64,000 nucleotides of DNA from Onthophagus taurus (GCF_036711975.1 NC_091973.1:19158001-19222000), one strand, 5' to 3'; positions 10,490 through 21,433 are shown, numbered from the stretch's first letter. Notes: generated by a model from the letters alone, not told the origin. Program-made: numbers and translations.

Positions 10490-11889
10490 CAGTGCCGGCG
10501 CTAGCAAATGAAGCGCCAGGGTGCGGGAACCGGAGTAGCGCCCCCCAAGCATTTTAGGCGGAATGCGGGGGGAGGGCGTCCAAAATGTGGGGGAAAAATT
10601 AAAAATTCATTTTAATCTTTAATTAAAAAAAAAATATATAATCAAAGAAATATAAATAAACTTAAAAAAGACTGGAATAATCATAATCCAGACTTCAGCA
10701 AAAATTTAAGAATTATACTGGTGAAAAACCAAACATAAGGGAATAGTCGGGAATACTCTGGTCAGAAGGTTAATTTGCAAGAAAAAGTCTCAAATTGCAA
10801 TAGTTATAAACTAGACTTTAGCAAAAAACAGGAATTACATTGTTCAAAGTCCACATGAAGTCTGAAATTACTGTTCAGAGAAAACAAAAAATTTATTATA
10901 AACCCAACATGATTTTTCATGGCAATACTTATGTGTTCAATAAAAGAAAGCGAAGAATATGAACAAGAAACCAATGGACTTGTCTTGTTATTGCATAGGA
11001 CAGGAAATCACCAATACGGAAATTTTGACAATGCAGGATAAGCACAAAAGCAAAGTAATGGTACCGGGTGGTACAAGATCCGTATAGATAAGAAGAGGCT
11101 CCCAAAAAGATCTACTGCTTCTAAAAAACTAAATACTGCTTTCTGAAGACTAGATACTGCTCTGGAAGATTAAATACTGCTTTCTGAAGACTAGATACTG
11201 CCGACAGGTCTAAATACAGCATCTGGAACACTAAATACTGCTTTCTAAAGACTAAAATTGCTTTGTGGAGACTAAATACTGCTTTCTGAAGACTAGATAC
11301 TGCTGACAGGTCTAAGTACTGCAAAAGAAAGATAAGATATTGCTGGAGAAAACATACATAACATTGGCCAAAGACTAGATACTGATTTTAGAAGACTAAA
11401 TACTGCTTTCTGAAGACTAGATACTTCCAACAGGTCTAAATACAGCGTCTGGAACACTAAATATTGCCTTCTAAAGACTAAAATTGCTTTGTGGTGACTA
11501 AATACTGCTTTCTGAAGACTAGATATTGCTAGCATGTGTAAATACTGCAAAAGAAAGATAAAATATTTTTTAGAAAACATACATAATTTTGGCAGAAGAC
11601 TAGATACTACTTCTAGAAGACTAAATACTGCTTTCTGAAGACTAGATACTGCAGACAAGTCTAAATACAGCGTCTGGAACACTAAATACTGCTTTCTAAA
11701 GACTAAAATTGCTTTGTGGAGACTAAATACTGCTTTCTGAAGACTAGCTGACTACTGCTGATAGGTCTAAATACTGCAAAAGAAAGATAAGATATTGTTG
11801 GAGAAAACATTAAAAAGGCGCCGGCGCCCCCTTTTAGGCGGCGCCCGGGTGCAGTGCACCCCTTGCACCCCCCGATAGTGCCGCCTCTG
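10490..11889. mobile_element. Non-autonomous hAT-like element (1,400 bp), TSD AGTATTTT
   Basis: Both sides carry AGTATTTT (10482-10489 and 11890-11897), an 8-bp target duplication typical of hAT transposons. The left end starts CAGTGCCGGCGCTA and the reverse complement of the right end starts CAGAGGCGGCACTA, matching at 11 of 14 positions. GC-rich ends enclose an AT-rich interior without transposase, mostly tandem repeats. It depends on a transposase elsewhere. Confidence 0.85.
11120..11800. repeat. ~227-bp tandem repeat inside the hAT-like element
   Basis: GCAAAAGAAAGATAA recurs at 11321, 11547 and 11776. Each large unit is built from smaller ones around CTAAATACTGCTTTCTGAAG and GACTAGATACTGC. 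Minus-strand leucine/serine-rich open frames across it are artefacts of the repeat. Confidence 0.85.
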
Positions 11890-11897
11890 AGTATTTT

Positions 11898-12381
11898 TAC
11901 ATTTCATGCCATTTAGAATAACACGCGCAAATGTATTCTGCGCATGTGTACAAAGTCCAGGCATCTGCACATAACAAGATATTAGCTTTGTTCCAACAAG
12001 CGGTCGGACTCGTCCGTTACTCGTCAAATGCAGTCGCACATGTCAAGTAATGTCGTCACATTTCAGCGGATTTCATTGCATTATTCAACTGTGCGATTGT
12101 ATTTAACGAGTCCACGAGTCAAACCGCTGGTTGCAACAAAGCTATTGTTTACAAAAAATTTAATGCATATTTTGTTAAAATAACGACGGAGGAAATTTAA
12201 GAAACACTGGAGAAAATTATTGGTGCAAAGATCACACGGGAATTTGCAAAAAGTTAATTTTTTATTTCTTGTTTTCTTCGTAAACAAAAAATTTAAAATT
12301 TTTGCATAATTAGATGGAGGAAATAGAAATATATTCATATATTTATTTGTCAAAATATTGTAAGTTCGCCGGTCGGAGTGA
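11898..12381. other. Spacer without a recognisable gene
   Basis: Both strands lack a frame with recognisable motifs. The part at 11900-12130 is richer in CG dinucleotides than the surroundings. Confidence 0.35.
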
Positions 12382-12522
12382 CATTTTATGAGGGATGTTA
12401 TCGCTAATAATCACGTAAATGTTAAATATATATCGACTGATAAAAACATTGCAGATGTTTTAACGAAATCACTTTGTTTTAAAAAATTTAATAATTTTTG
12501 TTCAAAGTTAAATTTAGAATAA
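12382..12522 (+). pseudogene. Copia-type pol, last RNase H segment
   Basis: A 46-codon frame contains NVKYISTDKNIADVLTKSL and ends at a stop. This is the C-terminal end of Ty1/copia RNase H, where copia elements have a His-Tyr-Ile-rich strand and the IADxxTK motif. Nothing upstream of 12382 belongs to copia, so only the tail survives. Confidence 0.75.
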
Positions 12523-12547
12523 GCAAATCAAAATTTGTTTGAAAATT

Positions 12548-12725
12548 AGATTTGAGAGAGGGTATTAGGTTTTGAACATCGCGACATCTTTATGTCAAAG
12601 TAGGAATAAGTAGTAGTATGAAGTTAGGTACGTAAAATAAATCTGAAGTTGTAACACAATCTAAGATGTCAGAGAATAACGACGGCGAGTATTTATGTAT
12701 TATGGAGTTAAACTAAACTTATAAC
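12548..12725 (+). repeat. Copia polypurine tract and probable 3' LTR start
   Basis: TTTGAGAGAGGG at about 12551-12562, just after the copia RNase H stop, looks like the polypurine tract. The LTR would begin next (TATTAGG, perhaps a decayed TGTTAGG) and includes AATAAA near 12637. The far end could not be fixed. Confidence 0.4.
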
Positions 12726-12779
12726 GGAAAACTGCATTTTACTACTAGTAAAGTCCAATGTGTTCGCATAATATCCAAA

Positions 12780-13564
12780 ACGGTCACGGATGCTACAAAA
12801 TCCATGAAATTTTTAAAATGTTGGCAAATATCAATGAAGCGACTTATGGATTTCTAGAGTTGTTTAAAAGATGAAGGTTATGAGTTCCTATTGATCAGGC
12901 GTCTTAACCAAGACTTATTAGAGACCTTTTTTGGGAAAGTGAGAAAACAAGTAGGGTGTTCCATAAATCCAACTCCTATAACGTCCTAAGAGCTTTCAAA
13001 AAATTATCTACCATGAAATTTCTAAATTTTGGAGACGAAAATTGTGCTGAGGGTCCTGGTGCTGCCCACTTCCAAAGTTTTGTTACTGAAACTAATGTAA
13101 ATAATACTCGTACTATTAGTCAACCACAAAAAAAAGAGCAAACAGTCGATACCGACTACCGTATTGTTGAACAAAATTCAATTCGATATATTTGTGGGTA
13201 CCTTATAAAAAAAATGTTTAGTACAGCAGATTCATGCGCCATATGTGAGTAGTATGCACGTAGCCATAAAGATTTGTACGACACCTCCATTTTATGCCAT
13301 TTTAAAGCGTATGAAGAGCAAAGGGGCGCTACGTTCGGAAATTTATATATGCCACATGATAATTTCTATATGTATATTTGTAGCCTTGATTTACTATATA
13401 AAAAACATGTTGAAGAGTTTATACGAGGAAATGGTGTTTCGGAACGGTTTCTTAAAATTTTTAAGTCTTTGCCTTTTAAACACCGTTGTAATAATTTTCT
13501 AAATATTTATTTAATAAGATTGTACGGACGTATGAGAATTTATTATTCTTTAATGTATAAATAA
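12780..13564 (+). pseudogene. P-element/THAP9-like transposase C-terminal fragment 2
   Basis: Three frames give the C-terminal region of a P-element-type transposase: LLIRRLNQDLLETFFGKVRKQ, then RAFKKL, IRYICGYLIKKM and, after a stop at about 13250, ARSHKDLYD with FKAYEEQRGATFGNLYMPHDNFYMYI and a final helical part to 13564. The order matches fragment 1 (5570-6325) and extends it. No THAP finger or catalytic core precedes it, so this is also a truncated relic. Confidence 0.75.
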
Positions 13565-13984
13565 AAATTTTAAAGCTGGGAGAAACCATTCAAAAATGAT
13601 TATATTATATCATGATTAATAAATTATTTTATTTATATTTTAACACTGTTTATATTACACACCTTTGAAGTTTTCCACCGTGTGATTGCCCTGTGTTGGA
13701 CGACGCACCGCCTAGTCCCCACCTTACCGCAACGACACACAGCGTGGCCAACTTTATTGAAATTTCCCTATTTTAGGGAAATTTGTGGGATGCCTAGCGA
13801 AAAAGGGAAATTCGGGTGTTATCTAGGGGAAAAAATAGACATGTAGAACTAATGGCAACATTTTTTATATTTCAAATTTTTGATTTTTAAAACTTTTGAT
13901 TTCTTATACTGAGCAATGAGTAACGATCCATTTCTGAAAAATTGAAAGTTAAAAGTTAACCTTAGACACCTAGATATACTGTAC
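13565..13984. other. Spacer with a hAT-like 5' end and a strong hairpin
   Basis: No coding frame. CAGCGTGGCCAAC at 13739 resembles the outer end of a hAT element, and AAATTTCCCTA/TAGGGAAATTT (13760-13784) is a perfect 11-bp hairpin with a 3-base loop. It could be the left end of the element whose transposase tail follows at 13985. Confidence 0.4.
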
Positions 13985-14251
13985 AGTACTGCAAGTAGTC
14001 TACTTTCTAAATTTGTTAATTATATTTTTATACTGCCCCATTCCAGCGCTGCAGTAGAGCGCATGTTTTCAACTTTAAAGTTGATTAAGACAAAAATCAG
14101 AAACAAATTAAGCACAAAATCTTTAATTGGACTTTTACATACAAAACAAATGTTTAGTGATAATTTTTTATGTTATAATTCAGAAATAAATGAGGACATG
14201 TTAAAAAACATGTCATATAAAAAAGTCAAATCCGAAGTCGTCTTCCAATGA
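13985..14251 (+). pseudogene. hAT transposase C-terminal (hATC dimerisation) fragment
   Basis: The frame reads LPHSSAAVERMFSTLKLIKTK followed by RNKLSTKSLIGLL and stops at 14251. This is the classic hAT C-terminal dimerisation motif (PHSSAxxERxFS). The catalytic part is missing. The fragment abuts the end of a Harbinger-type MADF exon at about 14255, so one of the two elements was truncated at the junction. Confidence 0.85.
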
Positions 14252-14254
14252 GTC

Positions 14255-14699
14255 TAGTAACTCAGAATAGCCTCATTAAATTCTTCTAACGCAGGTACAA
14301 TACCGTTAAAGAAAGAAATATGGCGATTTGGGCTTTCAGCTTTTATGACTTTCGAAATTCTTTCATCAAACTCATCCATTTTACGCCCGCGCCGTTTACT
14401 ATGCCGCGTAGATGTAGTGGCTGTTAATGAGGTTGATGGACTCGGTTCAATAGATGTTTCAACATAAAAATGCATAATTGCATCTTTGGACCTTGCAAAG
14501 AATCGTCCCTTGTTGGTTCGAAATTATCATCAATTTCTCTACTAACATACAGTTTTTTTTTAAAACTCCAATTGTTTGCTATATATATATTGCTTGCTTG
14601 TTGATGTCCCTGCACCACTTTTCTTTTTTGTTTTTTCTTTTTTGCAACTCTGCAAATGAATCCCGTACGTTTGTCCATCGTTTCGTCACTTCTCTTGCT
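14255..14699 (-). pseudogene. Harbinger-1 accessory MADF/Myb-like protein, distal exon
   Basis: On the minus strand two overlapping frames encode the second half of a MADF/Myb-SANT-like protein: EVTKRWTNVRDSFA, a very basic KKKKQKRK stretch, YVSREIDDNF, then SKRRGRKMDEFDERI and RHISFFNGIVPALEEFN near the stop. A splice acceptor (TTATTCATTGTTAG) lies just before it at 14700. A frameshift follows RDSFA. PIF/Harbinger elements normally carry such a DNA-binding partner, which takes the transposase to the nucleus and the element ends. The first exon lies beyond the transposase, at 15779-15952. Confidence 0.6.
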
Positions 14700-14803
14700 C
14701 TAACAATGAATAAGTATACGTATGTTAACTCTTAACCGAAACAAAATATGATTTTTTATAAGAATTAACAAAATAAAATATAACGATTTTGTTTCTTATT
14801 CAG

Positions 14804-15684
14804 GTATCTTGGCAGTGGGTGCACCTTCACTGATCTCCATTACACCTTCAGAATTGGAATATCCACAGCTAGCTTAATAGTAAAAGAAGTATGCAAAGCG
14901 ATTTGGGTGGTACTGCAAGGTGAAACTCTTCCAACGCCTTCAAAAGACCAATGGGAAAAAATTGTATTGGATTTTGAAAAAAACGAATTTTCCCCATTGC
15001 ATAGAAGCCGTCGACGGGAAACACATTCAGTTAATTTGTCCACGTGGGGGTGGCTCGATGTATTTTAATTATAAACATTACCATTCAATCGTTTTAATGG
15101 CAATTGCTGATTCAAATTATCGATTCACTTATGTTAACATAGGAAGTTATGGAAAGGATTGTGATTCTGCAATTTTTAAAAGAAGTCGGTTGTGGGAATC
15201 AATTGTAGGAGGAACGCACCAGCTACCAGAGGACAAATATTTGCCAGGAACAGAGAACACCAAAGTTCCTTATTTTTTCGTTGGTGATGAAGCCTTTGCA
15301 CTTCACAGATACCTTTTACGTCCTTTCGGCGGATCAAACCTTTCTCTTGAGAAAAGAATTTTTAACTACCGTCTCACTAGAGCTCGTAGATACGTCGAAT
15401 GCGCATTTGGGATTCTAAGCAATAAATGGAGAATCTTCCACCGACCGACTAATATAGAGCCAGATTTTGCTGTGGATATTACAAAGGCAAGCATTGTACT
15501 ATATAATTTTGTGCGAGAAAGGGGTGGAATAAATTTTGAAGATACTATAACAATTACTGGCTTGGAAGACGTATTAAAAGAGCAAACATCACGCGGACGT
15601 TTATTAGCTAACAATATAAGTCAACACTTATGTAACTATTTTGTAGGAATTGGATCAGTTCCATGGCAAATAAACAAAGTATAA
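14804..15684 (+). pseudogene. PIF/Harbinger transposase 1 (HARBI1-like), main exon
   Basis: A splice acceptor (TTTCTTATTCAG, ending 14803) opens an exon reading YLGSGCTFTDLHYTFRIG, then PTPSKDQW. One frameshift near 14985 separates this from IEAVDGKHIQL (first Asp), YKHYHSIVLMAIAD, SYGKDCDSAIFKRS (second Asp region), FVGDEAFAL, RARRYVECAFGILSNKWRI (Glu) and the stop at 15684. These are the DDE_Tnp_4 landmarks. The first exon was not found. The gene lies between, and antiparallel to, the two MADF exons. Apart from the frameshift the core looks well preserved. Confidence 0.85.
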
Positions 15685-15778
15685 AACAGGTGTCTGTGAA
15701 TAATTGCATTCCCACCTTCTTTAATTAGCACTCAAAATTCTATATAATGAGTGAAAAACATTAACAATAAATACTCAC

Positions 15779-15952
15779 AGAATATTTTTTTTCTTTTTCC
15801 TCCATCTTTTGGTAATCTGCATTTAACGCATTAAATACTTCCTCCCAAGCATTCGCTGTTCCATTTTTATTTTTATAATTTTCTTCACTCTTGTCCCAAA
15901 ATACGGGTCTGGCTTCTATAAGGGTAATCAGCAGGTCTGTATCAACATCCAT
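15779..15952 (-). pseudogene. Harbinger-1 accessory MADF/Myb-like protein, first exon
   Basis: The ATG at 15952 starts MDVDTDLLITLIEARPVFWD, a MADF/SANT-type opening, followed by AWEEVFNALNADYQKMEEKEKK. The exon stops at a clear donor (CT|GTGAGT, 15778-15773 on the minus strand). The matching acceptor is beyond the transposase at 14700, so the transposase occupies this gene's intron. The reading phase across the splice was not verified. Confidence 0.6.
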
Positions 15953-16009
15953 CGTAATAATTTTAACCTCACAAATTAACCTCACTTTTAATATAAAACT
16001 GCCAAACAT

Positions 16010-16238
16010 GGATTAAACAACACGACTAAAATCGTAACGTGTGAAAGGAGCCGTACCAGCGCCGTCCCGTTCAGTCGTTGAGACGGCTGCTTCGACTCGA
16101 CCGTACGAAAAATAAACGTGTGCCGTCCAGTGTGAAGGGGTGTATTTACATTATTAGTTTAAAACTAACCGTTCACGGTTTACACCCGTACGGTTATTTG
16201 GCGTACGGCGAAAATCGTTGTGTGTGAAACAGACCTAA
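16010..16238. repeat. Right terminal region of Harbinger-1 with TAA target site
   Basis: The segment ends GTGTGTGAAACAGACC at 16235, followed by TAA. Read outward-in it starts GGTCTGTTTCACACAC, a typical PIF/Harbinger end, and TAA fits the 3-bp TWA target duplication. The interior has several CCGTACGG-like inverted words. The left end was not found; it may have been lost at the junction near 14255. Confidence 0.65.
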
Positions 16239-16518
16239 CACGTTTACTTCGTGTATTTTGTCCTGTTATATAGCATTCCCCATTTAATTCGACATGACGG
16301 TAAAAAAAGAGCGACACAGAAACGGCGTTCTTTTGAGATCTATTATGCAGGCACTCAGAGAGATAAGGAAGTGGTGATTTATTGCCAGGCGGTGACGTCA
16401 GGACATTTTAACGGGATTTCATATTAGGTTTAGTTCTGCACTATGCGTTTGAAGTTCCATCTTTGCTTTATAGAGGGCGACATTGTACAGACAAGCCCGT
16501 TGACTAACCAAAATAAGT

Positions 16519-16527
16519 ATATATAAA
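16519..16527 (+). promoter_or_regulatory. TATA box upstream of Harbinger-2 MADF gene
   Basis: TATATAAA lies about 37-45 bp before the ATG at 16564. It is the only TATA-like element in the 325-bp gap between Harbinger-1's end and this ATG. Confidence 0.4.
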
Positions 16528-16563
16528 CAGGGTATTATAAATATTGTATTTAAGTATATTAAA

Positions 16564-16709
16564 ATGGATGTAGAAAAATTAGTCGAAGAGATAAGAAACT
16601 ATCCAGTGCTATATGACCAGTTCAACGAAAAATATAAGAATGTTGAACATAAAGAACGAGCGTGGAAAATAATTGCAACCACCTTGGAGGTTGAAGGAAA
16701 GTCCACAAT
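16564..16709 (+). pseudogene. Harbinger-2 accessory MADF/Myb-like protein, first exon
   Basis: MDVEKLVEEIRNYPVLYDQF then HKERAWKIIATTLEVEGK is a MADF domain start (hydrophobic helix, short loop, RAWKxIA helix). The exon ends between about 16690 and 16709; GT sites are present but the exact donor is uncertain. It is the mirror image of the 15779-15952 exon, and the two face away from each other across the Harbinger-1 terminal region. Its second exon lies at 17753, beyond the antiparallel transposase. Confidence 0.6.
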
Positions 16710-16818
16710 TTTATCTTCATAACCATAATTTTCTCTGTTTGTTCCACCATAACTTGAGAACAGTTAAACTGATTTTGATAGGTGAGGTGTCGTAGGATTT
16801 GTTTTAGCACTGCGAATC

Positions 16819-17708
16819 TTATAGGCTATATTGCGTTACACCAAAATCACCGAAATAAAATGATTATGTAGAAAAAGTTGTTTGACTTTTTTTGAGTCAA
16901 ATTATAGCCTTCGTTCTTTCGAGTGAAGTTGTGCAAGATACATGCTGCTAGAACATCTCTTGTTATTAATGTAATTCTTCTTGTTAAATGAGATTAATAA
17001 TTTTGTATTAATAAATTCATAACAACTCTTGTTATGTTATCAGGTGATCCTTGAAGTAATCTCAAGAAAATTCGAAATTTTTTCGTCAAAATGCCAAATA
17101 TTATGCAAATATAATGCATTTTCAGATAACATTCTAGCCCTGCTTAACCGATAGTTAAAAATTCTGTTATAATCAGTCAGATCTTCCCCAGGAAATGATG
17201 TTATTTGTGAGAGGGAAAGGTTCATCGCCTACTATAACCATTGGAAGTTCAGTATCTGTTCCAGGCAGTATTTTTTTGTTTCGGGATATTAAGTTTATTG
17301 TTGTATAGTGCTTTTCCAAAATTAGAATATGACAAAACACCACCATCTCAGTTTCTTCCATAGGATCTTACGTCTGCTAAAATGAAATTGTAACACGGAT
17401 CAACCAGAGCCAGTATCACAATAGAGTAAGCTTTCTTGTAGTTCCAGTACAGACTTCCCAACAATATTGGAGCTTGTATTATTACGTGCTTTCCATCCAA
17501 AGCCCCGATAGAGTAAGGGAACTGCCACTTTTTCCAATATTTATTAGTTATAGTGTTCCACCTGTCTTCATTTGGCATTGGCATTACTTCCTGTAAAAGT
17601 ACGTCTACTATTGCCCTGCAGGTATCGTGGACTATAGAAGCAACCGTTGATTTTCTCAATCTATAGCTAAAAGATGTGGCCTTGAAGTTATCTCCAGTAG
17701 CAAGATAC
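16819..17708 (-). pseudogene. PIF/Harbinger transposase 2
   Basis: On the minus strand an acceptor (TGTTTTGTTTCAG) precedes YLATGDNFKATSFSYRLRKST at 17708, the same intron position as in transposase 1. Then come IGALDGKHVIIQAP (first Asp), YKKAYSIVILALVD, ADVRSYGRN (second Asp region), VGDEPFPL, FNYRLSRARMLSENA (Glu) and a C-terminal VLAACILHN-like helix ending near 16819. At least three frame changes break it. It differs strongly from transposase 1, so the two are separate lineages and not a recent duplication. Confidence 0.8.
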
Positions 17709-17752
17709 CTGAAACAAAACATTTATTTTATGTTACATTTCTTTTTGATACA

Positions 17753-18180
17753 AGTGGAGTGGATGAATGTAAAAAGAAATAGACTTCTTTTCGAGATCAG
17801 CAACGTAGGACGCTTCAGAAAAGAAAAACAAAATCTGGACAGGCTGCTGCAAAAATTCGATAGAATAACTATGAGGACATTCTCGCATTCTTATTACCTT
17901 ATCTCGGTGAAAGGGAGGGTCTAACTAACGTGCAACAAGTAGGCGATGAAGAAGATTTTAAATTAGAATTTGGTGATGACTTGCAAGACATTTCTGCTCA
18001 AGGAACATACAAAGAAGAAAATCTCAGCAATATAGCGGAACAGCACACTGAAGGAGAACAAAAACCTACCAGGTAGCAGTGAGGACACAACTGTACGGTC
18101 AAGAGAATCACTAAAGTACCAATCAATCATTCAAGTACCAATCAATAGTTTGCAAAGAAAGATAATTGTACCCCATCTTC
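17753..18180 (+). pseudogene. Harbinger-2 accessory MADF/Myb-like protein, second exon
   Basis: After an acceptor (TTTTTGATACAAG, 17752) two frames give VEWMNVKRN, RFRKEKQ and, after a shift, LPYLGEREGLTNVQQVGDEED with an acidic tail and PSSVAKRK. This matches the second half of MADF proteins, where a basic RKEK segment precedes FLxPYLxxRE. The border with copy C (starting about 18190) is not sharp. Confidence 0.5.
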
Positions 18181-18189
18181 AGTAGCCAA

Positions 18190-20266
18190 AAGAAAGAGTT
18201 CTCGTGGTGAAGTGAAAACAGATTTTTCTTTTAAGAACGGACATTTAATAAATGAGTTCGATCAAAGCTGGAAAAACGATCAACAAAGAACGCTAAATGT
18301 AAGAGAATTATTAATAAAATTAGATTTTACCTGTGTAGTGGTATTTAAAGGACTTAGAAAAAATACCAAAGAAGATAACAAAAGTATTATAGGATACGGA
18401 AAATGTAAGCATGATGGATGTCGAAAATTCAGGTTTGAGTATGTCTTTTTTGGTACATCATTGAGAGTTCTTATTAAATATGATAAAAATTATAATAACC
18501 ACAAAGATGCAAATTATACATATCAAATACGCAACATTGAAAGAGATATATACAAAAAAAATTACAAAGGAATTCTGCGTATTTAGTGAGAGCAGAAGAT
18601 GTCAATAATATGGACGTTATTCCCGCTAGAGATGGAAATTTACAAAACGTTCGATCTTTGGCAGTATATCAAAAAATTAAAAATGAAGCTAAAGCAGAAG
18701 TAGATTTTCATTTCGATGATTACACTGATGTTTTACTGACCTCATTAAATGAGCAGCCAGATGCATCAAAGTAAATCCAATTACCTAATGGCCGCATTTT
18801 AATATATCTATATTCCAAAGAAACAATCAATTTTAGTATTCCAAAAGGCATCAAACCAAGAATTTTCTTTGATGCCACAGGTTCGTTGGTGCGTCCATTC
18901 ATTACTGAAACTGGCAGGCGGGTATTTTATTATGCAGGTGTTATTGATGTTAAAGGACATATAATACCATTATTTAAGTTAGTAACATCAATGCATGATG
19001 CTGCAGAAATGGTTACAGATTGGAGTTTTGCTCTATAAACCGGAGTATGTCTTGGCCTGAATGATATGACATTGTTTAGCTATCTTAAATTATGTTATAA
19101 TTATTTACAGGACAAAAATGAAAGTATTGTGGATGAAATTATTTTAAGAACGTGTGCCGCACATTTCATGAAAGCGATATCAAATTACTTGCACAAAACT
19201 AAAATTAACAAAACAAGTAGTGGTATTATATTAGACATGGTTTTTGTGCTCATTTAAAGTAAATGCTTAAAACAACTGTGAAAATTTTCGTAGTTTCTTG
19301 TTTCTAGTATTAAGTCCAATAATTAACAGCGAGACAATTTATCATTTACAACGATGGCAAACATTTAGCAAAGAAATTGTAATAAAAGACTACACCATAA
19401 TAAACAACATAGAAGATGAAGACAATAGTGCAACACAAGGACAATATTCGGAAACACCGTTTTACGTACATTTCCAACGCATATACACAGGGGTCCAAGA
19501 CACATTCACCGGTTGTCATAAGACAGAAACTGAAAAAAAATACTTTACGCAGAACATTTAATGAAAAAATATATGTCATTTGTGCCACTTTGGACATCAA
19601 TTTTGGAGACCGATACATTGGGACAAGAGCGTATAGCATCAAATTCAAATGTCGAATGCTGGTTCAAAATAGTAAAAAAAAAACATAGTGGTTAATCAAA
19701 CCTACTTAATAGGTGGACGTTTTATTAGGACACTTAAGTCAATTATACAGGCTACCGTGAAAGAATTGGAACTGCAAATTAAGCAGAGGAAAAGAAAACG
19801 TTTCAATAACAATAACGACAATGCTAATAATATTGACAACTTGGCAAGTAAAGAGTGCTGGCAACCAAAATTAAAAAAATAGCGTAAACATTTTCATCAA
19901 AACAAAATCCAAGCATTTCTTGATAAACATATTCATGTTGGCACTGAAGACAAAGTTGTTTCATTGTGCACCAGTGATTTACACGATGTTCACCTCTTAA
20001 ATACATCTTCGCCATCTTCATCTCATTCCTGCGATACAGAACTTTACAGTAACAGTTTAATATCCGATGCAAACTATTATATTGATGCGGCAATAATACA
20101 TTCTTTACTTAAAAAAACATTTTTCATTTGTTCCTATAGTTATTGTAAGACTAAAATTAAATTGATGAGTGACGATTTCTTACGGCTGCACTCAAATAAA
20201 AATTCCATAGAGCTTAATTCAAAAACAACAAAAGATAGATTGTCGGTTGTCCGACTAAAGTATTGA
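18190..20266 (+). pseudogene. Decayed MULE-like DDE transposase, copy C
   Basis: Frames 18212-18586, 18586-18774 and later pieces form a third member of the family. Seen in order: an N-terminal module with CKHDGCRKFRFEYVF and YQIRNIERDIYKKN; FFDATGS (18863, first Asp); VIDVKGHIIPLFKLVTSMHD; VTDWSFAL (second Asp); RTCAAHFMKAIS; and after several breaks IASNSNVECWFKIVKKK (likely Glu) plus GGRFIRTLKSIIQATVKELE. The tail (about 19900-20266) reads SNSLISDANYYIDAAII, weakly like the opening of Ulp1-type proteases, but no His or Cys catalytic motif was identified. Frameshifts show it is dead. Confidence 0.55.
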
Positions 20267-20270
20267 TGCG

Positions 20271-21433
20271 TTTGCGTTTTCTTTTTTAAAAAATAACTGT
20301 TATAGCATTTACTACGTTGACACTGTGTCAACACAATTTATGTTTTCGGAGTACGATCCCTTAAATTTACAATCATTGCAGAAAACTTAAATATAAAATT
20401 GATGTCACTGAACGTTGATTGTTTTAAATATGGCCGAAAAAATGATTTATTTGTTTGACCCAAGACATACAAACATGAATAAAACATGTTTAAAACATGA
20501 AAAGTATTTAACATAAAATACTTAAAAATACTTAAAAAAATTCAATAATAATAGCCAAAAAGTTGTGGTAGTAAAGTAAACGTTAAACAATGAAAAATAG
20601 CTACAGCCTATAATATATAAACAATCTGACAGTATAACTTGTGGATTATATTGTAATAAAATCCCTATATCGGAAGAAGATATCTTTCTTAACTTAAAAA
20701 TCCCAAAGTAATCAAAAGAAGCTGCAACAAAATTAATAATAAATAAAGTGAAAAACTATTTAAATTATCGATGAAATAAACGTTACAACACCGAACAAAT
20801 TAAAATTAAAGTGGAAAAACTTATATTCAACCTCCGAAGAAACAAAAAGGACTAATTAAATTTAAGAACTTTAGTATCATAGATTAGGCTAAGTAGTTAC
20901 GTTTTGTTATGATTTTCGTTTAGATTTAAGAAAAATTAGGACGATGTGCAAGAAAAAGGTAATTCCTTGAAGTCCATGACCTTCAAATTTGCCCTTGTCG
21001 TTTACATTTTTGACAGGTATTGATTTTGGCGACTTTTCAGACGATTTTCGATTCTAAAACCATGCGAGATCGATAGATCGTATCGATTTAGCCCATAGGT
21101 CGCAATGTAGCTATAAAAATAACTCGAAAACTTTATATTGATTAACAACAAAAGAAATTTTAATGTAGTAATTTTCCTGACCTTACTTGAAAATCTTTCT
21201 AACCAAATTTAATTAAAAACATTAAAAAAAATCTATGTTCAACAATTACAAAATGATCAATTTAATAAAAAGAACAATTCAAAAAGAATATCGAATATTA
21301 CGTAGGTTCACACCAAATCAGAAAAAGCTAAAGCAATTAGTTACAATCTTTACTAGTTAATATGTAAAATAAAACATTAACGACTTACCAAGAGTTAAAG
21401 CGATCATATTGAGAGGAGTAACTCGTTAAAAAG
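20271..21433. other. AT-rich spacer without a recognisable gene
   Basis: No coding frame, tandem repeat or clear element end was identified on either strand. Confidence 0.4.

Noticed and set aside
11121..11682. Leu/Ser-rich minus-strand open frames
   Set aside because: They are translations of the 227-bp tandem repeat inside a non-autonomous hAT element.
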